DNA of 58,518 nt from Phoronis australis (GCA_002633005.1 NMRA01000007.1:2137321-2195838), one strand, 5' to 3'. Numbered from the stretch's first letter, positions 21,914-36,100 are shown. Notes: a model not told the origin generated them from the letters alone. A program made the numbers and translations.

Positions 21914-24526
21914 AATATATGTTAATTAAAAATTACAGTTGTTAGTAAGATATTTCTAGTTTACAAAGTTTTTATTGAGTAAACATTCTTTTTGATGTAT
22001 GTTTCATTCAGCCCGATCAGTTGTACATTTTGTAGTTGGGATATTATGTGTCTAGGTCAGCTCGACTGTCACGGTTACTATAGCTACCCAAGATGAGCTA
22101 CGGCAGGAGATCCGAGGGACAAGATTTTTTCTTAAATGATTGTTAGTAAATCTTAACTTATCAATCAAAAACACTGTTACGGAGGCCAAAAGCAAGGATA
22201 CCACACAAGCATACATACGAACCTAACACAATACTCCAAATTAAACCCCTGTATTATCCGTTTGAACACGTGAATGATACGTTCATACCGCGACATCACA
22301 TATTGTGAACACAAAATCATATACACCCACCAAGTTGGGTTATAGTACACACGAACTCACTTTCTGCTATAGACATACATATCCTTAATGTTTATCTATG
22401 GTTTTTAACATGTGGTAATGACTCAGTCATGAAAATCGTACTATGTCTTTCTTTTTGTTCGGACGACCGACAGTGCGGTTCACACGCATGGTTTTGTTAG
22501 TACGTATGACTCCGGCAATGGTTCGCGCGAATGATTTCAATGATTTTCATGGTGTGTAAATCAAAGCTTGTGCAGATGATTGTATAAGTATTCTGGATTG
22601 AACGAATATGAAACAAGTTTAGGCAGACAAACGCACCAGAAATACCAACCGTGGACTTCATCGTGGCAAAATAGTCATACCGGTGATCCAAACACATAGA
22701 CTGAACTCACGTGGCCTCGTCACTAACGATGATTAAAAATCAGTACAATGGTAAAGTTTCTTTGGTATTCGATATTACGTTGACGACTTTTTACGAAAGC
22801 GGACTGGTTCAGAAACCGCGTGGGCCGCGGCGGCTGCACACTCTTTTCTAGGGTCATGAATGGTGTCGTCACCTCTTGGTTAGCTGTTATCTGAGCACTG
22901 TATTTCTGAACTCTTGGACTGCTATCCTATGTAAGAGCTTGATGTTGCACAAGCTCACCATACAGTGTTTGTTACTGTTCTAATTTGACGTTTTTAACCG
23001 AATACATATTATGTAAATTAAATTTGAATTGTCGCATACATATCGTATTATATGGCTTACTTTTAATGTTGGATACCATACAAGGTGTATTAGAAAACGG
23101 ACAATCCCCGCACAAATAAAAAAATTCATGTTAACTCAACGTTTCGTCTACTCATATGACATCATCAGGATATGTACAGTAAGGCAAGTGTCAATTACCG
23201 TTCAAGTCACATCCATGGGGTGAAATGAGAGTGAGAGATACAGGGAATAGTAAGTAGGTCATCACTATAGTTGTAGGGTCACTGAGCTCTGCATGTGAGA
23301 GAATCAGTAGCATGCTGGTACTTTGACAGATGTTGCTAAATTGAGTTCGCGTATAAATACCACAAATATAGCGTTCGGACACAGCCTATATCCCTTAGGC
23401 TATGGAAACATATAACATCAAACAAGCAAACACACTTATAATCCAACAAATTCTTCCTCAGTGAACCCATTTTTTCAAAGCACTTAGTTACACTCCTCTT
23501 GCGCCATGCCTTGAAACTTTGCTATTCCAAATAGTTACAAAAAAACTGGCTACCAGATATCAGGTTTTTGAAGCGATGCATACCAGGAGTGTATTACTGA
23601 ATAGCCGACTATCCGGGGTGTATGAAAGACTGGTTGGCGTTTTTAAGAATACAAATCACTGTTCTTCACAAGTCTACGCAGACTCTCGTAGGTAAAAACA
23701 AAAATGGCCGCGAGTCGGGTCACTAGGAAAACGGAAAGATATAATTCGCCACGATAAATCATAAGTGGATATATGTGTGACGAATTGCTCATTTCTCATC
23801 TCCTGCAAGTTTATTGATCCATCGATATTTGCATTAAACAACTTAAAATGCTGATTAAGAATCCATACTTTTTGTAGTCACAAATTTCCCTTATAATATT
23901 TACGAAACATATTTATGGTCAATCCTGTCGAATCCGTATACCACAGACTACGAATAACGCTCTGCAACCCTCGACAACACTCAGTTTGATAACTTATTTC
24001 AATGTCTGCTAAAAGGGGCAAGCATAACCTACGCTTTTAGCACCCACCAAGGACCACAGTGTCCAGTTTGCGAGATAGGGGTTAGAAAGTATAGTTGATA
24101 CCTGCTTTTATCTCGGGCCAATGATGCATCAACAGGTGACAACGAGCTGGATTGGTTACAATCATCAAAACAGGGTTTAGCATCCTTTTAAGCCCGGCTC
24201 ATCGCCTGTGCAAAATGAGTCAAAACACAATCTTCTTCTGTTGGTGCCAAAGAGTGGGTTGCAATATGCTGTAGTTCTGGGGCTTTGGAGTAAAAATGCA
24301 CTCTTCTATGGAAATGAGTACATGACAAAATGCAAAGAGAATTTCCACGACTGGGATCCTCGCTACTGGATCTCGTGTATTCATTTACACAATTCAAATA
24401 GTTGATTCTGCTTAGTAAACTTATTACACCACAGATATTTAAATTGATACATAAAGCCCATGTCACACTCGAAAACTATTTCACAACCTGGAACTTCTTT
24501 TAAAATATTAATTGCCAGTTTTCATA
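21914..24526. other. Intergenic stretch downstream of the LRR gene
   Basis: No gene or clear repeat recognised. A segment at about 22200-22520 has short CGTATG and CATGG motifs reminiscent of the foldback element at 16702 but is not alignable by eye. Frames at 22497-23382 are short and unsupported. Confidence 0.4.
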
Positions 24527-24689
24527 TACCGTAATCGTTCGTGTTAACGCCCTGGGCGGTTAAATTGGCGAACCCAAAAAATCGGGGGAGGGCGGTTAAC
24601 CGAGCAGTGGGCGGTTAAATCGGAAATCCACTTAAAGTCGGGGATGGGCGGTTAACTGAACATGGGCGTTAACCCGAACGATTACGGTA
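24527..24689. mobile_element. TIR element, TACYGTAA family, copy 1 (163 bp)
   Basis: The ends TACCGTAATCGTTCGTGTTA and the complement of the right end TACCGTAATCGTTCGGGTTA are inverted repeats of about 27 bp, continuing into ACGCCC. The interior is several GGGCGGTTAAnC units. The same termini and internal motif occur at 52560-53395. Both edges carry TA, compatible with but not proof of a TA target duplication. Confidence 0.75.
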
Positions 24690-26089
24690 AAAGTAAGCTT
24701 CTGATGAATAGTTCACAAAAGGAAAAGTCACAATTGAATATTCATATCTCAACAAGATGGCCGAAATGCAACTGAAGCAGCATGCTTTCATGCTCATTTT
24801 AATAAAGAAGAGACGGTGAAACCATTGTTATAATAGTTGAGACTAATCATACCCTCTTTAATATAAGCGGGCAGGGTCATAAGGCTGTTAACGTCCTCAT
24901 TGACTACCCTTTACCTGGTTTTTCATCCCTTCATTATGAGAGGCCGGTATCAGAGCAGGTGGCCCATATTGTGGAACCAACTGTCTGTGTCACCCAGTGA
25001 TGGAATTAACTGTCACTCTTGCAAATATTATGAGACCTTTATTTCACCACAGAGATATAAACGCCACAAAAACTCAACAAAAACTCTTAACAAAAAATTA
25101 AATACACTATCTGTACAAAAAATTACACCTATAAAACTCACAAAAATTCATGAATAAAAACAAAAATAAAATGAAATCAACCAAATACAAAAACATTACT
25201 CCACAATACATCATTGACAAGATTATTCCATAATTCAATAAATAAATTATACATGAACAATTCCATAAGTACCCTAAAGCTTAACTTCCCAGTTCAAAAG
25301 TAGTCTGTAAGGATTGTCAGTCTCCTCGTGACTTGAAACCCTGCTCTTGATTAGCGAAGAAAAATGCATATCATTGATTTAGCAAATCAAACAACACATG
25401 ATGCATACTGAGTACTAGATCAGTTTGTCAAATGTTTTTGACACTGTAGTTATAATAGAAAAAATGCCAATAGAATGACACAAACATCATCAGTTTGCTA
25501 TAAAACAGCAATGAACAAATATTGTGATTAATGTCTGGCCAATACAAAGCATTGTTAGTTAATACTAGAAACTATGGGTGGCACTGCGTTATCTCCAAAC
25601 CACTTTATTACCAGACTTTCAGTCATATTCAATGATGATGAGAATAGTTATGACCTGGTTGGTTCACAAACTAAAACAAGAGTAATGCAAAGCCTTGAAA
25701 TGCGTCCACGGCTGCACTGCAAAAAGTACGCCTCTAGGTTCATTAGTTCATGTAATTTAATAACAATTTGACCACTGTATGAAATTTGACTGGTACTGGT
25801 GCATCCTCTGCGACACCCCTCTGCCAAGGTCCATCAAAGTATCTGTCGAGCCATTTGCCAATTAACAACAGCCAAGCAAAATCTTGTCAAAAACTAAGAT
25901 AATCGAATAATCAGAGAACAACAGTTTACAATGAGTATGTCGAACAGACAAGGTACTGAATATATACAACCAAAATATTTTGTGGGGACAAAAATGGTCA
26001 ACACACATCTCAAGTACTTTTCTGTACTAGTCTTACTAAGCTTCATGTAATGAGAAGGCAAACTTAATGCCAATGATACTGAAAATCCT
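24690..26089. other. Intergenic stretch with A-rich tract and an R1 head
   Basis: 25050-25260 is A/C-rich low-complexity sequence. 25672-25745 is a head-only fragment of R1. No gene recognised. Confidence 0.45.
25672..25745 (+). repeat. R1 repeat, head-only fragment
   Basis: AACAAGAGTAATGCAAAGCC, TTGAAATGCGTCCACGGCTGC and GCCTCTAGG correspond in order to the R1 head. No body follows, so heads can exist alone. Confidence 0.7.
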
Positions 26090-26250
26090 GCTCAAGCTCT
26101 AGATCCTTAGTTCAAGAACACGATACATTCTTAGATCACATGTTCGAGAAATCCTGCTCATGCTCTAGATCCCTAGTTCAAAAAAACATGCTCCAGTCCA
26201 AGATAACTTGGTCAAGAAAACATGCCCCAGCCCTAGATCACGTCATTACG
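26090..26250. repeat. 35-bp minisatellite, diverged block
   Basis: Degenerate copies of CCAGTCCTAGATCACTTGTT followed by CAAGAAAACATG. Four to five units with many substitutions, apparently the older, eroded part of the array at 26736-27053. Confidence 0.75.
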
Positions 26251-26735
26251 TTCCTTGTCCTGGAGTGTAAAACCAAGAAATTTTCACTATCACGATCCAA
26301 TCTAGAATTACGCTCGATAAATTCGTCAAGCACACATTCTGTGTCGGTACACAGTACTGTGGTTAAGCTGGTCAGAGCTTACAGTCGCACAAAGGAACCA
26401 ACAGGTGAAAGTTAAGTCTAATTTCTCTGAAAGTCGACTGTTTTCCTGCATTCGCAGTTTTTTGGGGAAAGTATTTCATACAAAACACATTTGCTTCGCA
26501 AAATTTGTTGAAAATCGTTTGAAATTAAATATTTTTAAATAAAATCGATTAGCGTCAGGCGCACTGTTTACAACATCATTACTGGGTTACGTGAGCATCA
26601 GATAAAAGCAGACAATAAGAGAGCTGAACTATGTAAACATTGGTTTGCCACTGTCAACCTGACAATGACAAGGCTGTATCCAGACTGGCCGACCAAGCAG
26701 TCGGGATACTCAATCCACAGCGTGGGTGCGTAACG

Positions 26736-27053
26736 TGTTCAAGAAAACATTCTCCAGTCCCATATCACTTGCTCAACAACTCATTCTCCAGCATTTGATC
26801 ACTTGTTCAAGAAATCATTCTCCAGTCCTGGATCACATGTTCAAGAAGACACACTCGGAGCTTCCAGTCCTAGACCACTTCTTCAAAAACACATAGATCA
26901 CTTATTCAAGAACACATGCTCCAGTCCAAGATCACTTGTTCAAGAACACACTCTCCACTCCTAGATCACTTGTTCAAGAACACATTCTCCTCTCCTAGAT
27001 CACTTGTTCAAGAACACATGCTCCAGCACCAGATCGTTTGTTCAAAAAGGGAA
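26736..27053. repeat. 35-bp minisatellite, main block, in the ULK4 3' flank
   Basis: About nine units of TAGATCACTTGTTCAAGAAC plus ACATTCTCCAGTCC at 35-bp period, best conserved at 26900-27030. It begins within about 20 bp of the ULK4 stop codon on the minus strand, so the ULK4 3' untranslated region must start inside or next to it. Confidence 0.85.
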
Positions 27054-27072
27054 GTACACAGGCTCTTTTTCG

Positions 27073-27142
27073 TTACAAGGGTAGTCCACTCATTTTCAGT
27101 ATCTCCAATGCAAGTGACGCCAGGGCAACATCAGCGTGGGAA
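27073..27142 (-). CDS. ULK4: ULK4 terminal exon and stop
   Basis: Acceptor ACTTTCAG. Encodes SHADVALASLALEILKMSG and ends PL, stop TAA. ALASLALEIL matches the very C-terminus of vertebrate ULK4 (APLALEILQ), fixing the gene's end. The stop lies about 20 bp from the minisatellite. Confidence 0.88.
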
Positions 27143-30100
27143 CTGAAAGTAATAATTAAGAATAATAACTATAATCTTATTTTACTATTACCTCAGTAAC
27201 CCATCACTACAATTACTCCCATTCATATGGCAAATTTTCGAGGATTTATTAATACTTGATGAAAATATGATGCATCCATGAGTTGTACTAGATCCACATG
27301 ACGTTGTAAGAGCCGTTGTCACAGTTATTTCTCAAGTTTTTGCTGCCACAGTACAATAAAAATGGTCAACTGATGGCTAGTATGGTAAATTGTGGCAACA
27401 CTAAGTGTAGAAATACCGTATACCCAGCAGCTGGCAAGAACTGCAATTTGGTGGTGCTTACGGTACAATGTCCAAAACAACCTGCGATTACTATGCTTAT
27501 GCTTAAGAGACAAGTTAGAAATTCTTTCCACCAGCACAAACCTGGCTGTTTGTGACAGTTTCTTCAGTGTGTCAGCTAGCTTCGTGCCATTTGCTGCCAT
27601 GTTGGCAACTCCTTCTGCATCAGAACTGACCTGAAACATTACAACAGAACGTTTCTGCTATTGATCCTGCTACACTTAAGATCTATATGCCAGACATTTG
27701 CTATGTTATTAGTCGGTAAACCAACCTTTAAACAGGGTTGGAAGGCCGTACACTGAAAGTGTAGAACTAAGTCATACATATCACACTCAAATTGCACATC
27801 AACCTGCACACGTAAAAATTTTGTTTGCAGGAACATCTTTATCTGAAGAAATAATACGGCGAGCCTAACTGCACGGAAAGCAAGCCCTTCGAAAGAAATT
27901 AATTCACTCAAAGATTCAACTTTTCACTATTCACTTGTCACTCCACCATTTGCACATTTTTTGAACTCGTGAACCGAAGCATACGGTTGGGTGACTGGCT
28001 GGCATTTTGGTAACTAAATGATGTCATTAGGTCAAAAACAGAAATTACAAGATGGCAGACGATATGATTCATTGTTGTTAAAGAAATGTATATAACCGGT
28101 AAAATTGTTTGGGGTTCCCTAACTATGTCAAGGGAATTTGATTTGGTTAGTACCAACATACAGAATAAGTATTTTCCTCCCATTCTTTTGGTCTGTGTCC
28201 ATTTCACAAATCTGTGAAAAGCACTCCGATGGCCTTTCAGCTAAGTTTAAGAGCTGAGTATTGGCTGCAGTTACTATGTTATGAGTTTTAAACTTTGACA
28301 AGGCACCCACATGCGCATATGCATCAGTAAGGCACAATACTGATACGAGACCAAATTGTGATCATGTCAAAATCTAATGCCAGCGAAGTCACACCTGCGT
28401 CAAAAAAGAAAAGGTAAACCCTCACCAGTCTTTTAATTATTCGCAACAGTATCTTCTGCTTTTTGCTGTCAGCCTTCCTCAGAGCTTTTTCGTAACAATC
28501 CTGTTCAACACAAACGCAATACGTCCAAATACGTCTAAATTCCATACCTCTAAGAAATACCTTTTAGCAACAATACCACCTTATACAACAACAGCAGCAG
28601 TAGCAGTGACAGCAGCCATAACTGGAGCTAGCAGTAGCTGCAATAGCCAGACACTGCTGCAGCAAAAGGGTTACAGCAATAACACCTTGTCAACTAATTT
28701 GATGTAAATAATGAGGAATACAAATTTTTCAGTAATAACTACCATAAAACCTATTGAATTTAAAAAAAAAGAAAGAGAATGTTAAACAATGAGAGTTCTT
28801 ACAACATGCAAGAGTCATAATTCTTAGTGTTACAAATGTTGGAGATTTTCCAAAGCTCTTACCAGATTTTCTTTGGATAAACAATCTGAGTGTTCAGCCC
28901 CATACAACTGAATGAGCAGAGACAGAGACTTGCATGCCAAGTCACTTATATCAGAGTCTTCGTGGCACAACTGAAAATGAAAAATCACCACTTGAACAGC
29001 GGGCAATAATTACTGCAGGAAACAACGAATGAGTAACTTCACAATGAAAAAGCATTTAGATCACCGTAGGGTGAAACACCAAAATGGATTCCTAAACAAA
29101 AATAACAGTGGAAAGCAGTTTGTTCAGTGAGGTTGACGAAGGCGAGCGGACATCTGCAGGAATTTGCAGGCATGTGAGTACCTTTTACCAGCCGCCATCA
29201 GGCTCCACTCCAAAGTCATTGTTAGCTTGTGAGACCAGGCCTGGGGTGGATTCCATAGAACATGTGTCTCGCAAAAAAGGCGAGATCACGCGAGTCAAAG
29301 GCGAGAGTTTCGTGAGTAAGCTTGTACCTTACTCGCATATGCTAGCAAAATGGCTGGTTGTCAATGACAAAATGTTAAATTCTGGGGAAAAAATCAAGGT
29401 TTCGTTCCATAAGCGATGATTTCTTGCCACAAATACCTTGCGAGTGTTTCGTGAATACAGAACGCACCCATGATAACACTATTCAATGCTATTCAAGAAC
29501 CAAACCACAATAACCCAGTTGATGCAGCGAGCTCTAACAGGTTAGGTTATGAACTGATGACTACAGGTTTATCAATGGGACATTCATGGCTCACTTTACT
29601 GAAGGGGGGGGGCAGTAGTGGTGTTGTCATATCTCACACCTACCAGCTGTGTAAGACTGCTAGTGACATCTGTAAAGGGCTTGTTAGAGAGGAGAACCTT
29701 CTCTGCCTGCTCTGCCTCGCTGGTGCCATCACCTTTGCCTGACTTTTTGGCCTGAAATCACGTAACGTTGTAAACACTTCAAGTGTATATAAATCCACAT
29801 TGCGCATGTAAGCCAGAAAAGAGCTAAGGACAATTATTAGGTGAAGTTAATGATAATTTCTGTTCAACACATCATAACAGTTGATGCTGCACCTTAAAGA
29901 CCCGGTAAAAGCTATGTGCTTGGCTCTGTAAGCAGTGAACAATTGTTCTCGTGAGCCAAAAGATGGCACTGGTGTACAGAGACAGGAAATTGAGTTACTC
30001 TTTAATCATTGTTGACTGCAAGCAACACTGAGTCAAACTCTGAACAACAGAAACACTTCAAAGTGATTGAAAATTGGAGCGACAAATTGGTTAGCAGAGC

Positions 30101-33100
30101 ATAATTGGAATAAAAATAAGTAATTCACTTTGAATAACAAAAGTTTAACTTCCGCCATTGAGCAAGTCACACAAGCACTTATTAAGTAACTTCATAAGCA
30201 TTACCTGGAGCGCTTTTCTGACCACATCTGACACAGATTTCAACACAGAATGCAGGAGGTCAAGAAGAATTTGTAACACCGGTAGTGCAGCCTTTTGGTC
30301 GGGGCGCTCATCAGGGTCCAGAGAAATGGTCGCCAAGTCAGTAAACACATTGATCACATGATCAACCAACCCTGTTCGAAATTTGGGGTCCAAATTCATT
30401 TCACAATCACCAAAATTTGAGGAACATGAGCTCAAACACATGACAAAACAAATTTTGACATTACTAGACAAGGACTGATAATGAATAAGGCTAAAAACAC
30501 TCCTCCCTCAAGACAACAAACTGTAATATTGCAGGACAAATCACCATGTAGCCCTATGACTGCAAATTACATTCCCTCCACTGCCATCAAATTTTACATA
30601 GTAAAGCCTAACTAAACTGACCATTTGTACCGCTAAATCGACGCTCACAGAAGGAAGACACATCATACACGTCCTTCAAAACCGCATCCACCTTCACTAA
30701 TGACCAGATAACTTCAAATACAAAATTGACGTAACAGTGCGACCCTATTCTGCAATAGCACTGTACTATCTAGTGAATCAAAGAGTGCGTCTAGACAGAA
30801 ATACCTTGATTGTACAAGTCGGTCAGATCCGTGTCCCTGTGAGTTATCAGTACATTCAGGACACTGACCACACTGGACATAGTAGAGCTGGTGGGGTTAC
30901 CTTGGTGATCAACGAGCACCTGAAACACCACGGCGACCAGGCCTTGCCCCTGCATTTGTCTAAACAAAGGAATAAATCAAAAGAAAAAAGTTCACAAAAA
31001 TAAGACCAGTGAAGAATACAGCGCACTGCTTTTGCAAGGTACTCCTTTCATTTTTACTTTTTGACGGAGTTATGAAAGGATTCTTAAACTAGAACAGGTC
31101 AACAACAGATACGAGCAAACAACTCAGAACAAACCATTTGTTTTTCATTCACTGAATGAAAACCTACCGCAAGAACTTTTCAATTTGTGATGCTTTTCAA
31201 TTCTTAAAGGTCTATTACATTGCCAAAGGCTCAAAAAATTTTCAAATGTTGCTAGGTACAGTTCTTACCATACAAACACTGGGAAGATTATTAAAAAATA
31301 AAATTTCTTTATCAATGTTTATATATTAAAAATTCTATTATGTCCCAAAACGTGTCCTAAATTGACGAAGATTTACCATAAATTTACTGCCATTCAACTA
31401 TATTAAGAGCTTGAAAAACACAATGAAGAAAACTCAGGACATCCAGTCCCTAAAATAATTTGACAGCTGAGTCAGGCTCACTTTACAAATGCAGGTTGCT
31501 GCTCCAGTAGAGCCAACAGAAGCTTGAGACCATAGGATGGCAGGGGGTCTTGGTCCAACAGGATCTGTTCAAACCTGAAAGCGTGATATGTCAACTCAAG
31601 TTAAATAATATCTCCACTTCATCAATAATTAATTCTTTTCAAACCATATTATGCCTATTTAAATGGAAACATTGATTTCAACGTCTCATAGAATGAATTA
31701 CCAGGTTCACTCAAATCCAAACATGACTCAGCACAAGCAGGCATGCAAGAGACATCAAGTGCAATGCTTGAAGTCAACACAGCATTCCAAGCCAGCCCTT
31801 GCGTGTGAGAATCCATGATAAGAACCATTGTGCTAACATTGTCATCCTAAAAGTACTATGCAACTGACCCCAGCCACAGCTCCTTAACATGACTCATGAA
31901 GGCAGTGGTGAAGTCTGAACATGAAAAATTCTCAACTTCCTGTCAGTTACAACATTTTTGCTGCTGCATAAAAAGCACTGTCACCTTTGCAACAGTGTTC
32001 CAACGACCATCACTGCTATGACCGAACAAATGACCTGTTATAAAACGGGCCTAGGAAACTTACTGTGGCAGTATCAAGGACTCAACAATCTGATGCAGCT
32101 TCTTGCTCCAATCCTTTCTCCCGCTGAATTCTTCGTCTTTGAGGAACAACGACGACATGTCGGTAAAGAGACGCAGGCTTGTTGCACGTGTCTCACCTAT
32201 GGCACAATGCGAATTACATAAAACACATAACTACAAACAACTCACGGGATAAAACCAGAGTTATCCATCAAGGGTACTGTCAGTAGTGAACAGCCGAGTG
32301 ATAATCCTGTTTTTGTTCTGAGGTGCCAATCAAACACAACCAGCTGTTTCTATTGGATCACACTAAAAATTAACTATCACTGGTTGTTATCGCCCATAAA
32401 TCAACTATGATATTTTCAAGTGCAAATCACACCTTTCCAATCATTACAAAATGTTTTGGGCATCTCAGTTAATCTAATAAAATTTTAACAATGCATAAAG
32501 GAAACAATAACCGAAAACCAAACATCCAGTCTCCCAACAATAACAGTGTCCCTTTTTAATTACAGCATCACTTGTTGATTACAAGCAATCCTGACAAACA
32601 ATAAAGTTTGATTTTTAATCACGCTTCAAACTGCTAGCGTGATTGTGACGGACAAAAGTAGTGGCCAGCCACACATTAGTTCCTGGCCAATCACACGCCA
32701 GTTATTTGCAATCAAAACCATTCTGAATTGCATTCAGGTTCAAGTGTTACCGTAACAAATTTATAATGGCAACCATTTCATCTAATCTCTCATTTTAGGG
32801 GGAAATTGAATTCGTATTATGGTGGCAATGTGATTACAAGAAACACATATTATGAAAGAGTTTACAGCCACAGGAAAGTTATGAAATGTCTCACCATTTG
32901 AACTGGATATCATGACAGCCAGTGGAGGAAGAATTGCATCGATGACTATGCTGGAATGTTCCATGATGATTTGGGGATGTAAAGAGAGAGATTCAATGAT
33001 TGACACCACAGTACGTAAGAAGTCTTCAGTGAGAGAGGTACCTTTAACAAGGAGAAATAAGTAGTCAAAACTAAAATAATTAATTATTATGTTAGTCAGA

Positions 33101-36100
33101 GAATAAAAGATCAAAATGCTAAATTGACAAGGTTACATAATAAAGCATTAAGCTACTTGGCAATCAAATTGTCAAATTACACAGGTATAGCAATTATAGC
33201 ACAAGGATAAATATCTGTCTTTCTCTATTCCACAACAGCAAAAGCAAAGCGTTGAAATGCACCCATCACTGCATTGCAAATGGCGTGCTTCTAGGTGTGT
33301 TGCTTAGTATTATAACAAGAGCAACGCGGAGCGTTGAAATGCGTCCACGAATGCACCGCTAACGGTGTGCTTCTGGGGCTGTTTATTTGGAACATAAAAA
33401 ATTGCAACCAAATTGCACAAAATATGTCGAATCTATCTGAGAACTTGTGTCATCAAAGCTATTTACCAAATTTCATAAAAATCTGTCAAGGAACTTCTGA
33501 GAAAACAGAGGAAAATGAAAAAATGAAATTGCCACTAAGACGCTATAAGAGCAAAAAAACATAACTGCCACAAAGAGGCACCAAAGTAAATAAAGTCACC
33601 GGAAAATCATCGTCAGACTTCCTTTTCCCATTAGGAACATAAATGCCAATTTCCACAACCATCCTTAGAGTGGTTTGGTTGACAGAAACGCAGACGTCAA
33701 ATAACAAGACTCGAAAACAGTAAAAATTGTCACAAGGTGGCGCAAAATGCCTCAAATTTTACTGAAAAACAGATGACAGCGTCACCTCAGTAATAGATGT
33801 CTAACTGCCAAATTTTATGAAAATCCATTGACGATCCTTAAAGATACAGAGGTAAACGTCAAAAACTTAACTTGCCACAAGGGGGCACAGTGGTAGTTGG
33901 ATTGGTACAAAACTCGTCATTCGCCATCAACTTCTCAGGAACACATCTAACAAGTCTCATTAAGATCTTGCAAGGGATTTAGGAGATACAGCTGTCCCTG
34001 CAGAGACGACAACCATATGCACCCAAATATGTAAAGTCTATTTAATTCGCCCTCTGTAGTAGAGTTATCTCCCTTTACGATAGTGCTGAACATCATTGGG
34101 ATACCTGTGCCTGGTTGCGTGAAACGGTTCCAAATAGGGACCCAACTACGATCTCTAAATCTTTTGCATAATTATTTGTTTCGTTCTGTACTCACAATTA
34201 CTTTATCTTTATTTTCTTATAATGTAACTGAAAACCGAGCCCTTAATTGAGTCAAAATAATTAGAGACTTAGTCCTTAAATTAGGGGCATTACACGAAAA
34301 GATTCCCATTTATTTTCGGTAATAGTAAGAATTCAAGGTAGACGTGACTCTTGATTTGTATCAAAGCCAGAAACGGACTTAGTAATGAGACTCAAACAGC
34401 TTAAGAAAGGACAATCAGTGTTTTCACAAGCCTACAAATATGCTGTAGATTTAGGGAACTTAGTTGAGACACCATTTGGGACTGTTTCATGCAACTGGGT
34501 ACTTATGTTTTCAGCACCTCAATGGAAATAAGTCAGGTAATCACTGAATGGCATCTTCAGAATGGTAGTCTCCTTTGAATGGAGGGGAGAAAGGTCTATA
34601 GGTCTGTGCATTACAGGTGGTTTTGCATGATTGTTATAAAAAGCAAACACACGAGGATATCAAAAACTTTAAAGTTTAAGACAAGACAAAACCGGCATTA
34701 AGCAATTTATTCACATTCATACTAATCCATTTGCAAAGAAGAGGCAAATTTTAGATAAGACGGAAGTTTGCAAATAAGTATACATCTTGGCAAATGAAAA
34801 AATTACTCATGACAAATGAAAATGAAAGAAACATAGTTACCCAGTTCTGATAATCCGAAAGTCCGTGGTACACAAAAATGTGCAAGCAAAGGAAAACAAA
34901 CAAAAGAACAGATAATTATGTAAACTAAATTTCGAACAATCTTATTTTATGCAAATTAAACAATTCATTATTTTAACCTATATCACACATTAAGACTATC
35001 ACCGAAATGAAATGGTTAAAACAATGCCTTCACACACTATTCGACACACACAGAGGCAAATATGTGGATAGAATTAAATAAAGCAGACAACCAAACTAGA
35101 GTGAAAAAGTGACCCTGCTGTGACGTGACAGCAGGTTCCAAAAACAACCAAATAATGTTTCACTTTGCACTGAAAGTTACAAACTCAGTAAACTCAACAA
35201 AACACAAAATAACACCACTCAACCAATGCCCCAGAGAAAAAAAAGATCTCACCAGCTGAAGTCTCAATGCAGGTCTCTCCTGAGTCAATCGACTGCACAT
35301 GGTTAAGGAATGTGGCAACATGACGCATGAATTCGCTGGTGACGATGCGCGGACGGAACACTTGACTCGTCACCAGGTGTAGCAGACAAGACATGACGGG
35401 AACGTGTGCCCTAATCTGTTTGGCTTGGACAGTTGATGGGTGTTTGCGGCCATGCACGGACTCGAGTGATTCCAATGCTTGCTCTTGAAACAAAACCACG
35501 CATACCATGAGTCTGTGAAAGGCTACCGCGTGCCTTAAAGGGGAAGGCAACCTTTTTTCATGTCATTTTTAGCAAAAATAAGGTTCATTGATTATCCCAG
35601 ACATATTTTTCACTTAATTACAGCTTTTCCGCAATTTAATTAATAATTCGTCCTCTACTCCAGAAGTGACGTTTTGGGAGGCAAGAATTTCTTTTCATAT
35701 AGTCCAACTATGAGAGCTGTCGAGTCAGTCGTTGTTCTACCTCGGTTGTGATAAGTTCGGTCGTCGTTTGCTTTCGTTTACGAGTCAGTCAACATGCCAC
35801 ACTTTTGCTGTGTACCTGGATGTACTCATTATAGCCCAGAGCCTGTAAGCAGCCCTGCTGCGATGTTGAGTAGTGAGAGTGCATACAGGCCTAGTTAGAC
35901 TGCGAGTGAACAGGACAGTTTGTCGTCCAATGAACAGATCGGTGAACCTAACATGGTCAAGTTTATTGTGGACTTGTCTAAAGTATTGGAGCTATTTAGA
36001 AGGTGCCAGGTGTATGGCAAGGGAGCCAAAACGTCACTTCCGAAGTAGCAGACGAGTAATTGTTTAAATTACAAAAAGCTGTAAATAACTGAAAAATGTC

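Larger units (their letters stand above)
27143..29643 (-). other. ULK4: ULK4 3' introns between the last exons
   Basis: Introns at 27143-27541, 27631-28425, 28501-28862 and 28971-29643. 28588-28680 has CAG/CTG-rich short repeats. A stretch at 29108-29419 contains an 103-codon plus frame without recognisable domain, probably chance. Confidence 0.6.
29752..32894 (-). other. ULK4: ULK4 introns, no extra features
   Basis: Sequence between exons 29751, 30205-30371, 30805-30959, 31482-31574, 32064-32196 and 32895. AT-rich; no repeat family or RNA gene recognised. Confidence 0.55.
33042..35252 (-). other. ULK4: ULK4 intron with R1 copies and a TIR element
   Basis: Holds an R1 head at 33240-33306, a long R1 copy at 33314-34010 and a TIR element at 34110-34499. 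The remainder (34500-35250) shows nothing recognisable. Confidence 0.65.

Noticed and set aside
26090-27053. CRISPR-like array
   Set aside because: Repeats are contiguous 35-bp units with no unique spacers, in a eukaryotic gene context: a minisatellite.
26140-27146. Plus-strand frames of 76-91 codons rich in SRSLVQ-like repeats
   Set aside because: They are translations of the 35-bp minisatellite, whose period is not a multiple of three.
27325-27639. Read-through ULK4 terminal exon ending at 27325, with a TTTATT (minus AATAAA) at 27245
   Set aside because: Splicing from 27542 to 27142 keeps the frame and yields the conserved ALASLALEIL C-terminus; the read-through tail has no similarity to ULK4.
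30805-30950. ULK4 exon starting at the nearer TGCAG acceptor
   Set aside because: The incoming phase needs one extra base; only the TTTAG acceptor at 30960-30961 satisfies it.
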